Assembly (NCBI GenBank): GCA_903882905.1
Contig: CAIRYW010000017.1
Location: forward strand, 1-56,139
Reading direction: 5' to 3'
DNA: 56,139 nt
DNA from: an uncultured bacterium
GTDB taxonomy: Bacteria > Patescibacteriota > Minisyncoccia > Phycocordibacterales > CAIRYW01
The position numbers and the translations under genes are program-made. Below the pieces are notes generated by a model. The model was not told where the DNA came from. It saw nothing but the letters and a program-made list of their open reading frames with translations, and ran no database searches. Shown in pieces: positions 9,958 to 18,017 of this stretch (the first letter of the stretch is position 1; the number at the start of each line of letters is the position of its first letter).

Positions 9958-11196
9958 ATGTCATACCACCCACCAAAAAAAATATTAGAAAGATATGCCG
10001 ATGTATTAGTAAATTTTGCCTTAGGTGGAGGTAAAGGAGTCCAAAAAGGTGAAACAGTATATTTAACAGTCAATGAATATGCAAAACCTCTATATATAGA
10101 GCTTTACAAAGCAATTATAAAAGCTGGTGGTAATGTTATCCAAAACTATATCCCTGATGAATCAGAGCCATATAGTAAAGCAAATAGTAGCGTTAGCAGA
10201 CTTTTTTACGAGCTTTCAAGCGATGAACAATTGAAATATTTTCCAAGTAAATATTTAAAAGGCTTAATTGATGAAACTGATCATTCAATATATATATTGT
10301 CTGATACAAATAAACACATCCTCAAAGGCATCGATCCTAAAAAAATCATGATGCGCGGTGAAGCCTTTAAACCTTATATGGATTGGAGAACAGAAAAAGA
10401 AAATAGAGGAAAATTTACTTGGACTCTCGCACTTTACGGAACACCGGCAATGGCAAAGGAAGCTAGAATGCCTCTAAAAAAATATTGGGATGAAATAATC
10501 AAAGCTTGTTTCCTAGACAAAAAAGACCCAATCAAAGAATGGAAAAAAGTTTTTGCTATGGTAGAAAAAGCTCAAGATAAACTTAACGCACTGCCAATTG
10601 AAAAAATGCATGTTAAAGGACCAGATGTTGATCTTTGGGTTCATCTTGGACATAAAAGAAAATGGATGGGAGGGAGCGGAAGAAATATCCCTTCTTTTGA
10701 ACTTTTTACATCTCCCTATTGGCCAGGCACAAATGGTTGGATAAGATTTTCCGAACCGCTTTATCGATATGGAAATTTAATCACAGGAATAGAACTTTGG
10801 TTTAAAGACGGAAAAGTTGTGAAAGCCAAAGCAAAAAAGAACGAAAAAATTCTCAAAGAAATGATTGCCACAAAAAATGCAGATAAAGCTGGAGAATTTT
10901 CTTTGACAGATAAAAGATTTTCCCGCATTACAAAATTTATGGCCGAAACCCTCTTTGATGAAAATGTAGGTGGTCCAAATGGAAATACCCACATTGCCCT
11001 TGGAAATGCCTATCACGACTGCCTTGCTGATGACCCTTCAACCCTTACACCAGAAGACTGGGAAGAACTCGGCTTCAACTCATCATCTGTTCACACAGAT
11101 ATTGTCTCAACTACTCCCCGCACCGTCACAGCCTACCTTGAAAATGGAAAAGAAATGGTAATCTACAAAGATGGAAAGTTCACATTCTTGGACTAA
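9958..11196 (+). CDS. Aminopeptidase, M29 family
   Basis: M29 features: VKGPDVDLWVHLG, RNIPSFELFTSP, NVGGPNGNTHIALGNAY, SSVHTDIVST. Confidence 0.85.
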   Translation: MSYHPPKKILERYADVLVNFALGGGKGVQKGETVYLTVNEYAKPLYIELYKAIIKAGGNVIQNYIPDESEPYSKANSSVSRLFYELSSDEQLKYFPSKYLKGLIDETDHSIYILSDTNKHILKGIDPKKIMMRGEAFKPYMDWRTEKENRGKFTWTLALYGTPAMAKEARMPLKKYWDEIIKACFLDKKDPIKEWKKVFAMVEKAQDKLNALPIEKMHVKGPDVDLWVHLGHKRKWMGGSGRNIPSFELFTSPYWPGTNGWIRFSEPLYRYGNLITGIELWFKDGKVVKAKAKKNEKILKEMIATKNADKAGEFSLTDKRFSRITKFMAETLFDENVGGPNGNTHIALGNAYHDCLADDPSTLTPEDWEELGFNSSSVHTDIVSTTPRTVTAYLENGKEMVIYKDGKFTFLD

Positions 11197-11923
11197 ACTC
11201 CAAATTCAAAATCACACTGAAGCAACCAAAAAACTTGGTCAAATAAAGGACGAAGTGATTTTATTCATAAAATCAAACAAAAATATCTATGAAAAAGATG
11301 TTTTAGATTTTATAAAAAAATCTTACAAAAAACACGGACTAGTAAATGATAGTAAAAAGGAATTTGCCATTGTAGCTTTTGGAAAAAATACCAAAGAAGT
11401 TCACTATTTTCCCAAAAAACAGGGTCAGAAGCTAAAAGCGAACAGCTTGATTTTACTTGATATTTGGGCTCGTTTAGATAAGCGAAACTCCCCTTATGCA
11501 GATATGACATGGATGTTCTATTTTGGAAATAAAGTTCCAAGTCAAATTCAAGAAAAATGGAAGGTACTAGCAGATGCTAGAGATATTGCAATTGAATATA
11601 TAAAAAAAGAAATCAGAAAAGGAAAATTACCTAGAGGTCTTGATATAGACAGAATATCTCATGATGTTATTGGGAAGTCAGGATTTGGAGAAAATATAAA
11701 ACATACAATTGGTCACTCCCTTGGATTTGATCATCCACACGGAAAACTACCAGGTATAAATTGGCGAGAATACTCCCCTATTTTAAAAAATGTCGGGTAC
11801 ACTGTTGAGCCTGGAATGTATTTTAGTGATTTCGGAATGAGAACAGAAATAGATTTTTATATATCAGAAAAGAATGAAATCGTTGTAACAACTCCAATCC
11901 AGAGCAAAATTGACACACTTTAA
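11171..11923 (+). CDS. M24-family metallopeptidase (Xaa-Pro aminopeptidase/MetAP-like)
   Basis: LLDIWARLD...YADMTWMF, HTIGHSLGFDHPHG, VEPGMYFSDFGMRTEIDFYI; overlaps 3' end of the M29 gene. Confidence 0.8.
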   Translation: MESSHSWTKLQIQNHTEATKKLGQIKDEVILFIKSNKNIYEKDVLDFIKKSYKKHGLVNDSKKEFAIVAFGKNTKEVHYFPKKQGQKLKANSLILLDIWARLDKRNSPYADMTWMFYFGNKVPSQIQEKWKVLADARDIAIEYIKKEIRKGKLPRGLDIDRISHDVIGKSGFGENIKHTIGHSLGFDHPHGKLPGINWREYSPILKNVGYTVEPGMYFSDFGMRTEIDFYISEKNEIVVTTPIQSKIDTL

Positions 11924-11949
11924 TTTTTAGTGTATTTTCAATTCGGCTT

Positions 11950-12309
11950 ATGAAAATATTCTTCTCTGTTCTTGGTATCTGGCATGGACTGCTATGGGCA
12001 CTAATCTCTTCTGGAACGATCCAAATAATCGACGCAGTTCCAAAAATCGATGCGAACCCCTTTGTGAATTTGCCAAACACACTATTGCGGATTGTAGGAG
12101 TCTTCGTAATTTTGTCTGCGGCATTTTTTGTGACGAAAGCGGTTGCAATAGGGATAACAGTACTATCCTTCACAAAAACATCCCTTGAGGATCACCGTAG
12201 AGGTCTGGAAGACCCAAAATGCATCACTTGTTACAAATGGTGTGGAGGCTTAGCAGGCTTACTGACATCAGGTCTATGGATATTGATGTACTTTTCATTT
12301 TCAAAATGA
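11950..12309 (+). CDS. Hypothetical membrane protein (orphan)
   Basis: 119-aa ORF with 3 hydrophobic segments; own promoter TTGACA (11910-11915) N17 TATTTT (11933-11938) and terminator at 12321-12342. Confidence 0.5.
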   Translation: MKIFFSVLGIWHGLLWALISSGTIQIIDAVPKIDANPFVNLPNTLLRIVGVFVILSAAFFVTKAVAIGITVLSFTKTSLEDHRRGLEDPKCITCYKWCGGLAGLLTSGLWILMYFSFSK

Positions 12310-12320
12310 ATCGATACCCA

Positions 12321-12342
12321 AGCGCGAACAGCGCTTTTTTTT
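12321..12342 (+). terminator. Intrinsic terminator
   Basis: AGCGC-gaaca-GCGCT followed by T-run. Confidence 0.75.
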
Positions 12343-12351
12343 ATAATTTTT

Positions 12352-13335
12352 TTACTTATCCCAACTAAAACCGTTTCCAAAGTGTCCGTATTTTGCAGTC
12401 TCACGAAATTGTGGGTCACGAAGTTTTAGAAATTCTATAATTGCTTTTGGTTTCAAATCATATCCTTTTATTTCTTCCTGTACTCCGTCAATATCTGCAA
12501 CTGCCATAAGTGGTTCAGCAACCCCAATAGCATATGCAAGATGTACGAATACTTCCTTCGCATTTCTTGCTTTCAAATAATCAACAGCAATTCTACGTGC
12601 CATATATGCAGCACTTCTATCTACTTTTGTGGCATCCTTTCCAGAAAAGCAACCGCCCCCAACAGGAATATTTGGTCCATAATTATCTACTGCAAGTTTT
12701 CTCCCTGTAAGTCCTGTGTCTGCTGCAAATCCTCCGATTGTCCAAACTCCGTTTGGGTTTTGCATCCAAACTTTTTGTAATTCTTCCCATGCACCATCAA
12801 AGTGCGGCAAGACTTTTGCTTTCATTACTTCTTCAAGTTTTACATCAGACATATCTCCGCTTGTACAAAGTGATGTCAAAACTTTTACAACTTTTCCATT
12901 ATTTACTGTGACCTGACTTTTACCATCGTGTCTTCCCATAGCTTTTGCAAGCTCACGAGAAAGCACAACCTCAAGCGGAAGAAATTCTAGAGTTTCATTG
13001 CACGCATATCCCACCATTATTCCTTGGTCGCCCGCTCCCTCTTGATCAACACCTGCTCCAATCTCAGGACTCTGCTCCACCACGTTTACATTCACTCCAA
13101 TATTTTCATCATACCCACAATCTTTGTAAACTTCCTGAGCAATTTTTCTCATGTTTACATAACCTGAAGTAGTAAGTTCACCTGTAATAGAAATAATACC
13201 GTGGCCTCCCATAGTTTCTATTGCTACACGAGATTTTGGATCTTGTGCAAGACATGCATCCAAAATTGCATCTGATATTTGATCACAGACTTTATCTGGA
13301 TGACCGACTGAGACACTTTCTGCTGTTTTTAACAT
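12352..13335 (-). CDS. metK: S-adenosylmethionine synthetase
   Basis: ESVSVGHPDKVCDQISDA, GAGDQGIMVGYACNET, GGCFSGKDATKVDRSAAYMAR; start MLKTAESVS at 13335. Confidence 0.97.
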   Translation of the reverse strand: MLKTAESVSVGHPDKVCDQISDAILDACLAQDPKSRVAIETMGGHGIISITGELTTSGYVNMRKIAQEVYKDCGYDENIGVNVNVVEQSPEIGAGVDQEGAGDQGIMVGYACNETLEFLPLEVVLSRELAKAMGRHDGKSQVTVNNGKVVKVLTSLCTSGDMSDVKLEEVMKAKVLPHFDGAWEELQKVWMQNPNGVWTIGGFAADTGLTGRKLAVDNYGPNIPVGGGCFSGKDATKVDRSAAYMARRIAVDYLKARNAKEVFVHLAYAIGVAEPLMAVADIDGVQEEIKGYDLKPKAIIEFLKLRDPQFRETAKYGHFGNGFSWDK

Positions 13336-13352
13336 ATTTTTATAAACAATTA

Positions 13353-13369
13353 GTCCGCAACTAGCGGAC
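13353..13369 (-). promoter_or_regulatory. Hairpin between SAM riboswitch and metK start (expression platform candidate)
   Basis: GTCCGC-tagtt-GCGGAC on minus strand, followed by a broken U-rich tract, 18 nt upstream of metK ATG. Confidence 0.45.
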
Positions 13370-13387
13370 CCCAAGATTAGAATATGA

Positions 13388-13490
13388 CTATTATCTTCCC
13401 TTGAGGGTTGGATTTGGCACCTTTTCTTTCGATGGTTGCCGGACAGATCACAAAGCCAATTCTTTCCCTGTCCTCTTGATAACTATTAAG
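13388..13490 (-). ncRNA. SAM-I (S-box) riboswitch
   Basis: Minus strand: AATAGTTATCAAGAGGACAGGGAAAGAATTGGCTTTGTGATCTGTCCGGCAACCATCGAAAGAAAAGGTGCCAAATCCAACCCTCAAGGGAAGATAATAG; carries UUAUCAAGAG, GGACAG/CUGUCC P2, GGCAACC, AAGGUGCCAAAUCC, CCCUCAAGGG P4 and GGAAGAUAA; directly upstream of metK. Confidence 0.95.
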
Positions 13491-13513
13491 TTGTGATAAT
13501 ATCTTAGCATTGT

Positions 13514-13936
13514 ATGAAAAAAACTCAAGAAAAAAAAGTATTAGTTTTTGGGACTTTCGACCATATTCATCCTGGACATATCTATTTTCTAAATGAAGCT
13601 AAAAAACTTGGAAATTTAACTATATCTGTTGCTTCTGACGAAAGCGTCTCTTCAAGAAAAAAAATAAAACCCTTAAAAAGTACTTCATCAAGAATCAAAG
13701 ATCTAAAAAGCCTAAAAATCTCAAACGAAATAATTTCTGGTGATAAAAAATTAGGCAACTGGTCAACACTTAAAAAAATAAATCCGGATATAGTTGCAAT
13801 CGGCTACGACCAAAAAGAACTAGAAATTGCTCTGAAAGACCTAAAGAAAAAAAATAATTTTAAATTTACAATCAAAAAAATCTCCGCAAAAAATCCAGAA
13901 AAATACCATTCAAGTATTATAAAAATCAAAAAATAA
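13514..13936 (+). CDS. Cytidylyltransferase-family nucleotidyltransferase (TagD/RibL-like)
   Basis: VLVFGTFDHIHPGHIYFLNEAKKLG with HxGH motif. Confidence 0.8.
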   Translation: MKKTQEKKVLVFGTFDHIHPGHIYFLNEAKKLGNLTISVASDESVSSRKKIKPLKSTSSRIKDLKSLKISNEIISGDKKLGNWSTLKKINPDIVAIGYDQKELEIALKDLKKKNNFKFTIKKISAKNPEKYHSSIIKIKK

Positions 13937-13945
13937 TTTTTAAAC

Positions 13946-14545
13946 ATGCAATACCTTGATCCCATTTTTTTAATCAATACGTTAGGGCTAGTTGGAATTC
14001 TCTCAATAATTTTTGCTGAATCAGGATTGTTTTTTGGTTTCTTTCTTCCTGGGGATTCATTAATTTTTACTGCGGGTTTACTTGCCTCTCAAAATTATTT
14101 AAATATTTGGATACTCGTGTTACTTGGATCAATTTGCGCAATCCTCGGAGACAGTGTTGGATATGCTTTTGGTAAAAAAATTGGACCAAGAATTTTCACA
14201 AAGGAGGATTCCTTTTTCTTTAACAAAAGTCATATTACCCGTTCACAGATTTTTTTTGAAAAATACGGAAAAAAAGCTCTGATCCTGGCAAGATTTGTAC
14301 CAATCATTCGTACATTTACTCCTATTATTGCTGGTGTTGGAAAAATGCCCTACAAATCATTCATTACTTACAACATTATTGGTGGTGTAAGTTGGGTCAC
14401 ATTAATGTCAGGTCTTGGTTACTTTTTTGGAAAGATTATTCCAAATCCAGATAAATATAGTTTACCTGTGGTGATACTGATTATTGTCATATCAGTCATC
14501 CCTAGTATTATCGAATTTCTTAGAAATAACCGAAGCTCCCAGTAG
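13946..14545 (+). CDS. DedA family membrane protein
   Basis: FFGFFLPGDSLIFTAGLLAS, ARFVPIIRTFTPIIAGVGKM. Confidence 0.9.
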   Translation: MQYLDPIFLINTLGLVGILSIIFAESGLFFGFFLPGDSLIFTAGLLASQNYLNIWILVLLGSICAILGDSVGYAFGKKIGPRIFTKEDSFFFNKSHITRSQIFFEKYGKKALILARFVPIIRTFTPIIAGVGKMPYKSFITYNIIGGVSWVTLMSGLGYFFGKIIPNPDKYSLPVVILIIVISVIPSIIEFLRNNRSSQ

Positions 14546-14696
14546 GACCGACCTACCCCACTTTACACCACAAGGGTACTTCTTATTTTCTAATTCCTTT
14601 TAGTCATAAGAAAACAAAGTCGTCCACAGGTGCCGACAATTAATTTTTATATAAGAAATCCTTGCTATAAAGAGAGAAAAATGTTTTAATTGTGAT

Positions 14697-14716
14697 ACGG
14701 CTTGAGGCCGTTTTTT
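14697..14716 (+). terminator. Intrinsic terminator or attenuator just upstream of typA
   Basis: ACGGC-ttgag-GCCGT-TTTTT, 16 nt before typA ATG. Confidence 0.65.
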
Positions 14717-14731
14717 GTTTAAATAAATAAC

Positions 14732-16528
14732 ATGGAAATCAGAAATATAGCTATAATCGCTCACGTAGACCACGGAAAGACCACTCTAACAGACGCTTTG
14801 ATGCGCCAGACTGGAATGATCACAACCGATGTATCAATGGACTCAAACGCCCTAGAAAAGGAGCGTGGTATTACTATTTATGCAAAAAATACATCTATTT
14901 TTTATAAAGACACAAAAATCAACATCGTAGATACACCGGGCCACGCCGACTTCGGTAGCGAAGTAGAGCGCGTCTTGCGTTCAATCGACTCAGTTCTTTT
15001 AGTTGTTGACGCACAAGAAGGCCCAATGCCACAAACACGTTTTGTACTAAAAAAATCTTTAGAGCTTGGACTTAAGCCAATTGTTATTTTAAACAAAATT
15101 GATAAACCTGCTGCAGACCCAAAAAGAGTTCATGATGAAGTTCTTGAACTTTTTATTGATCTCGGAGCAAACGATGAACAATTAAACTTCCCTATGGTCT
15201 ACGCTATCGGCCGAGAAGGAATCGCAAAGAAAAATCTTAGCGATGAAAGCGACAATTTAAATCCAATTCTCGATACAGTTCTCGAGCACGTACAACCAGC
15301 AAATACAAAAGATGACATCCCTCTTAAAGCTCAACCTTTTAATCTTGCGTATGACAATTTTCTTGGACGTATGGCAGTCTGCAGAATTTATGAAGGAACA
15401 ATTACGGATGGAGAAACTGTTGTTGTAAAAAAAGTAAACGGCGAGACAAAAAGTTATCGCCTAACAAAACTTTATACATTTGAAGGAATTGTAAAGAAAG
15501 AAGTTAAACAAGCTCACTCTGGAGATATTGTAATGATTGCAGGAATTCCCGATATTTATATTGGAGATACAATTTGTCACGATGCCACACAGGAAGCACT
15601 TCCTGCTATCAATGTTGATGAGCCAACTATTTCTCTTGAATTTTTTGTTAACGATTCCCCTTTTGCAGGAAAAGAAGGAAAATTTGTAACAACTCGTCAG
15701 ATTAGAGATAGACTGGAAAAAGAATTAGAAGTAAACATTGGACTTAAAGTTGATTTTTCAGAATCAGATAGATTTAGAGTGCACGGCAGAGGAGAACTTC
15801 ATATTGCAATTTTACTTGAATATATGCGTAGAGAAGGTTTTGAACTTTCTGTTTCTCAACCACATGTAATTATCAAAGAAGAAAATGGTAAAAAATTAGA
15901 GCCGTACGAAGAAGTAACAATTGATACTCCGGAAGAATACAGTGGGGCTGTTATTGAGAAACTCGGAAAACGAAAAGGTATTATGCACAACATGAAACAA
16001 GAAGGTTCTCAGGTACGAATCATTTTTGAAATTCCAACACGTGGTCTTTTAGGTTATAAAAATCAATTTGTTATTGATACTAGAGGTGAAGGAATTATTT
16101 GCTCACGTTTTATTGGTTTCCAAGAATACGTAGGTGTTATTGAAAAAAGAGAGACTGGCTCTATGGTTTCTATGGAAGCAGGAAAAGCTCTGGCCTTTGC
16201 ACTGGATAACCTACAACAAAGAGGAGTTCTATACATTGGGGCTGGAACAGAAATTTATGTTGGACAAGTTATAGGAGACACATCAAAAGGTGAAGATATT
16301 GATGTAAACCCAACAAAAGGAAAACAACTTACAAACATGCGAGCCTCAGGATCTGATGGAACAACTTACCTCACACCTCACCAAGAAGTTGATATCGAAA
16401 AAGGCCTTGAAATTATGCACGATGATGAACTACTTGAGATCACACCAAAATCTGTCCGCCTACGAAAAAGATACCTAACAAAAATAGATCGCGACCGCGC
16501 CGGCCGAAGAGCTAGAGGTTTGGAATAA
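14732..16528 (+). CDS. typA: Ribosome-associated GTPase TypA/BipA
   Basis: [69 protein letters not shown]. Confidence 0.97.
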   Translation: MEIRNIAIIAHVDHGKTTLTDALMRQTGMITTDVSMDSNALEKERGITIYAKNTSIFYKDTKINIVDTPGHADFGSEVERVLRSIDSVLLVVDAQEGPMPQTRFVLKKSLELGLKPIVILNKIDKPAADPKRVHDEVLELFIDLGANDEQLNFPMVYAIGREGIAKKNLSDESDNLNPILDTVLEHVQPANTKDDIPLKAQPFNLAYDNFLGRMAVCRIYEGTITDGETVVVKKVNGETKSYRLTKLYTFEGIVKKEVKQAHSGDIVMIAGIPDIYIGDTICHDATQEALPAINVDEPTISLEFFVNDSPFAGKEGKFVTTRQIRDRLEKELEVNIGLKVDFSESDRFRVHGRGELHIAILLEYMRREGFELSVSQPHVIIKEENGKKLEPYEEVTIDTPEEYSGAVIEKLGKRKGIMHNMKQEGSQVRIIFEIPTRGLLGYKNQFVIDTRGEGIICSRFIGFQEYVGVIEKRETGSMVSMEAGKALAFALDNLQQRGVLYIGAGTEIYVGQVIGDTSKGEDIDVNPTKGKQLTNMRASGSDGTTYLTPHQEVDIEKGLEIMHDDELLEITPKSVRLRKRYLTKIDRDRAGRRARGLE

Positions 16529-16538
16529 TGATTTGAAA

Positions 16539-16937
16539 CTAAAATAAATATTTATATTTAGGATAATGTTCTTTTATCATTTCCTTCCATTGTGTTGTTT
16601 CATTTTTACTACTTAAATCAGTTTTACCGTATACAAGCAATATACAGACTTGATTAGTATTTTTATTTATAGCTACGATACATCTATTACCCGAACTATG
16701 ACGAGATTCTTGAGTGCTAGAAATTTTAAATTCCGTTTTACAAACCACAATGTCTGCATTTTTGTCAGTAATGTACTCTGCAATTTTTTTTAAAAACAGA
16801 ATATCAATTTTTTCAAACTCCTCAATTATAGTTCTTAAAGTAAAATCCCATGCTCCTTTATATTTCTTTTCAAAAGATTTAATAAAATGCCTTTCTGCAA
16901 AAGGTTCAACAATGACTTCATACTTAATAGACTTCAT
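16539..16937 (-). CDS. Putative toxin (RelE/HigB-like size and tail), partner of Panacea antitoxin
   Basis: 132 aa, overlaps 3' end of the HTH-DUF4065 gene by 14 nt; CILLVYGKTDLSSKNETTQWKEMIKEHYPKY tail. Confidence 0.55.
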   Translation of the reverse strand: MKSIKYEVIVEPFAERHFIKSFEKKYKGAWDFTLRTIIEEFEKIDILFLKKIAEYITDKNADIVVCKTEFKISSTQESRHSSGNRCIVAINKNTNQVCILLVYGKTDLSSKNETTQWKEMIKEHYPKYKYLF

Positions 16938-17616
16938 GAGGATCTTCTTGAGTTATGAGTGCATAGGAAACAATTTCTTCATCATCAGCCATTAAATATG
17001 GCAACTGGTTATGAGTAAAGTTTACAATTTCTTGGGTTTTTTTATCTTTCCATTTATGAGCAATTTTCTTCATTAAAGCTTCTTCTTCAGAAGAGAGTGT
17101 CTGTATTTTTTCATTCTTATTACTTTCAGATTCACTAATAAGAAACATATCTTTCCCGTCATCATTTTTTCTTTCAATATTTATTTTTCCGTCTTCTTCA
17201 AGTTCATCTAGTGCTCGAAAAAAAGTATCAGGTACTGGACCGTAAGTAATCTTTCGATATTGCATTCCACTCATACTTTCAAGATGATCGTAGAACCAAG
17301 CAAAATCTGCTAAATAAAGTAATTTAGCAAGTTTTGTTTTTGTTATCTTTCCATCTTTTGAAATATTCATACGCAAATATTTCAAAATCATGTGTTTATA
17401 CTTTTCAATATTTGCAATACTACCAGATAAAAGTTCATCAATACCAATACCAAAAAGCTTTGTGAACTTTTGTGCTTCATCTAAATCAAGTTTTTGCTTC
17501 CCTGCCTCGATTGCAGTGTAAGTTGGACGTGAGACTCCTATAGCCTTTGCAACTTGTTCTTGACTTAATTTTTTTTGAATGCGTAACTCTTTTATTTTTT
17601 CTATATAATTGTTCAT
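16924..17616 (-). CDS. XRE-type HTH + Panacea (DUF4065) domain antitoxin
   Basis: HTH KIKELRIQKKLSQEQVAKAIGVSRPTYTAIEAGKQ; DUF4065 region KLAKLLYLADFAWFYDHLESMSGMQYRKITYGPVPDTFFRALDELEEDGKI. Start MNNYIEKIKEL at 17616. Confidence 0.85.
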   Translation of the reverse strand: MNNYIEKIKELRIQKKLSQEQVAKAIGVSRPTYTAIEAGKQKLDLDEAQKFTKLFGIGIDELLSGSIANIEKYKHMILKYLRMNISKDGKITKTKLAKLLYLADFAWFYDHLESMSGMQYRKITYGPVPDTFFRALDELEEDGKINIERKNDDGKDMFLISESESNKNEKIQTLSSEEEALMKKIAHKWKDKKTQEIVNFTHNQLPYLMADDEEIVSYALITQEDPHEVY

Positions 17617-17636
17617 ATGAACAATTATATAGAAAA
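17597..17636. promoter_or_regulatory. 40-bp perfect palindrome centred on antitoxin start codon (candidate autoregulatory operator)
   Basis: TTTTCTATATAATTGTTCAT|ATGAACAATTATATAGAAAA. Confidence 0.85.
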
Positions 17637-17652
17637 CCTGTAAAGAAGTCAA
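17624..17652 (-). promoter_or_regulatory. Sigma-70-like promoter of TA operon
   Basis: Minus strand TTGACT (17652-17647) - 17 nt - TATAAT (17629-17624), ATG 7 nt further downstream. Confidence 0.7.
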
Positions 17653-17743
17653 ACAAATTTAGTCGAATTATTGACATATACAATGTATACCATAAAATAA
17701 ATACATAGGATTAGTCGAACCTAAATAAATTGAATAAAAAAAC

Positions 17744-17890
17744 ATGACCAGAAATGTAATTAGAACAAGCAAACGAATTGCTTCGGCAGCGTCTAGAGCT
17801 TTGCAAAATGCTAAAAATGGTAAAACTGTTAAGTCTATAGCAGGCGATGCTTTAGTAAACAGAAAGAGTAATTCAAAGAAAAGAGGTTAA
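17744..17890 (+). CDS. Small basic protein (48 aa)
   Basis: MTRNVIRTSKRIASAASRALQNAKNGKTVKSIAGDALVNRKSNSKKRG*; upstream TTGACA (17671-17676) N16 TAAAAT; below the ORF-track length cutoff. Confidence 0.6.
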   Translation: MTRNVIRTSKRIASAASRALQNAKNGKTVKSIAGDALVNRKSNSKKRG

Positions 17891-17991
17891 TTGAGCAAAT
17901 GTAGTGGCTTATAGAGAACCTGCGGAGAAAGAGAACAGATTGAGTCAAGACTATTCACCCACGGTGCTAGAAAAGTACACCTCGCTTATAA

Positions 17992-18015
17992 AAATACCGC
18001 TTGCGCGGTATTTTT
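17992..18015. terminator. Bidirectional intrinsic terminator
   Basis: AAATACCGC-ttgc-GCGGTATTT with T-run. Confidence 0.85.
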
Positions 18016-18017
18016 AT

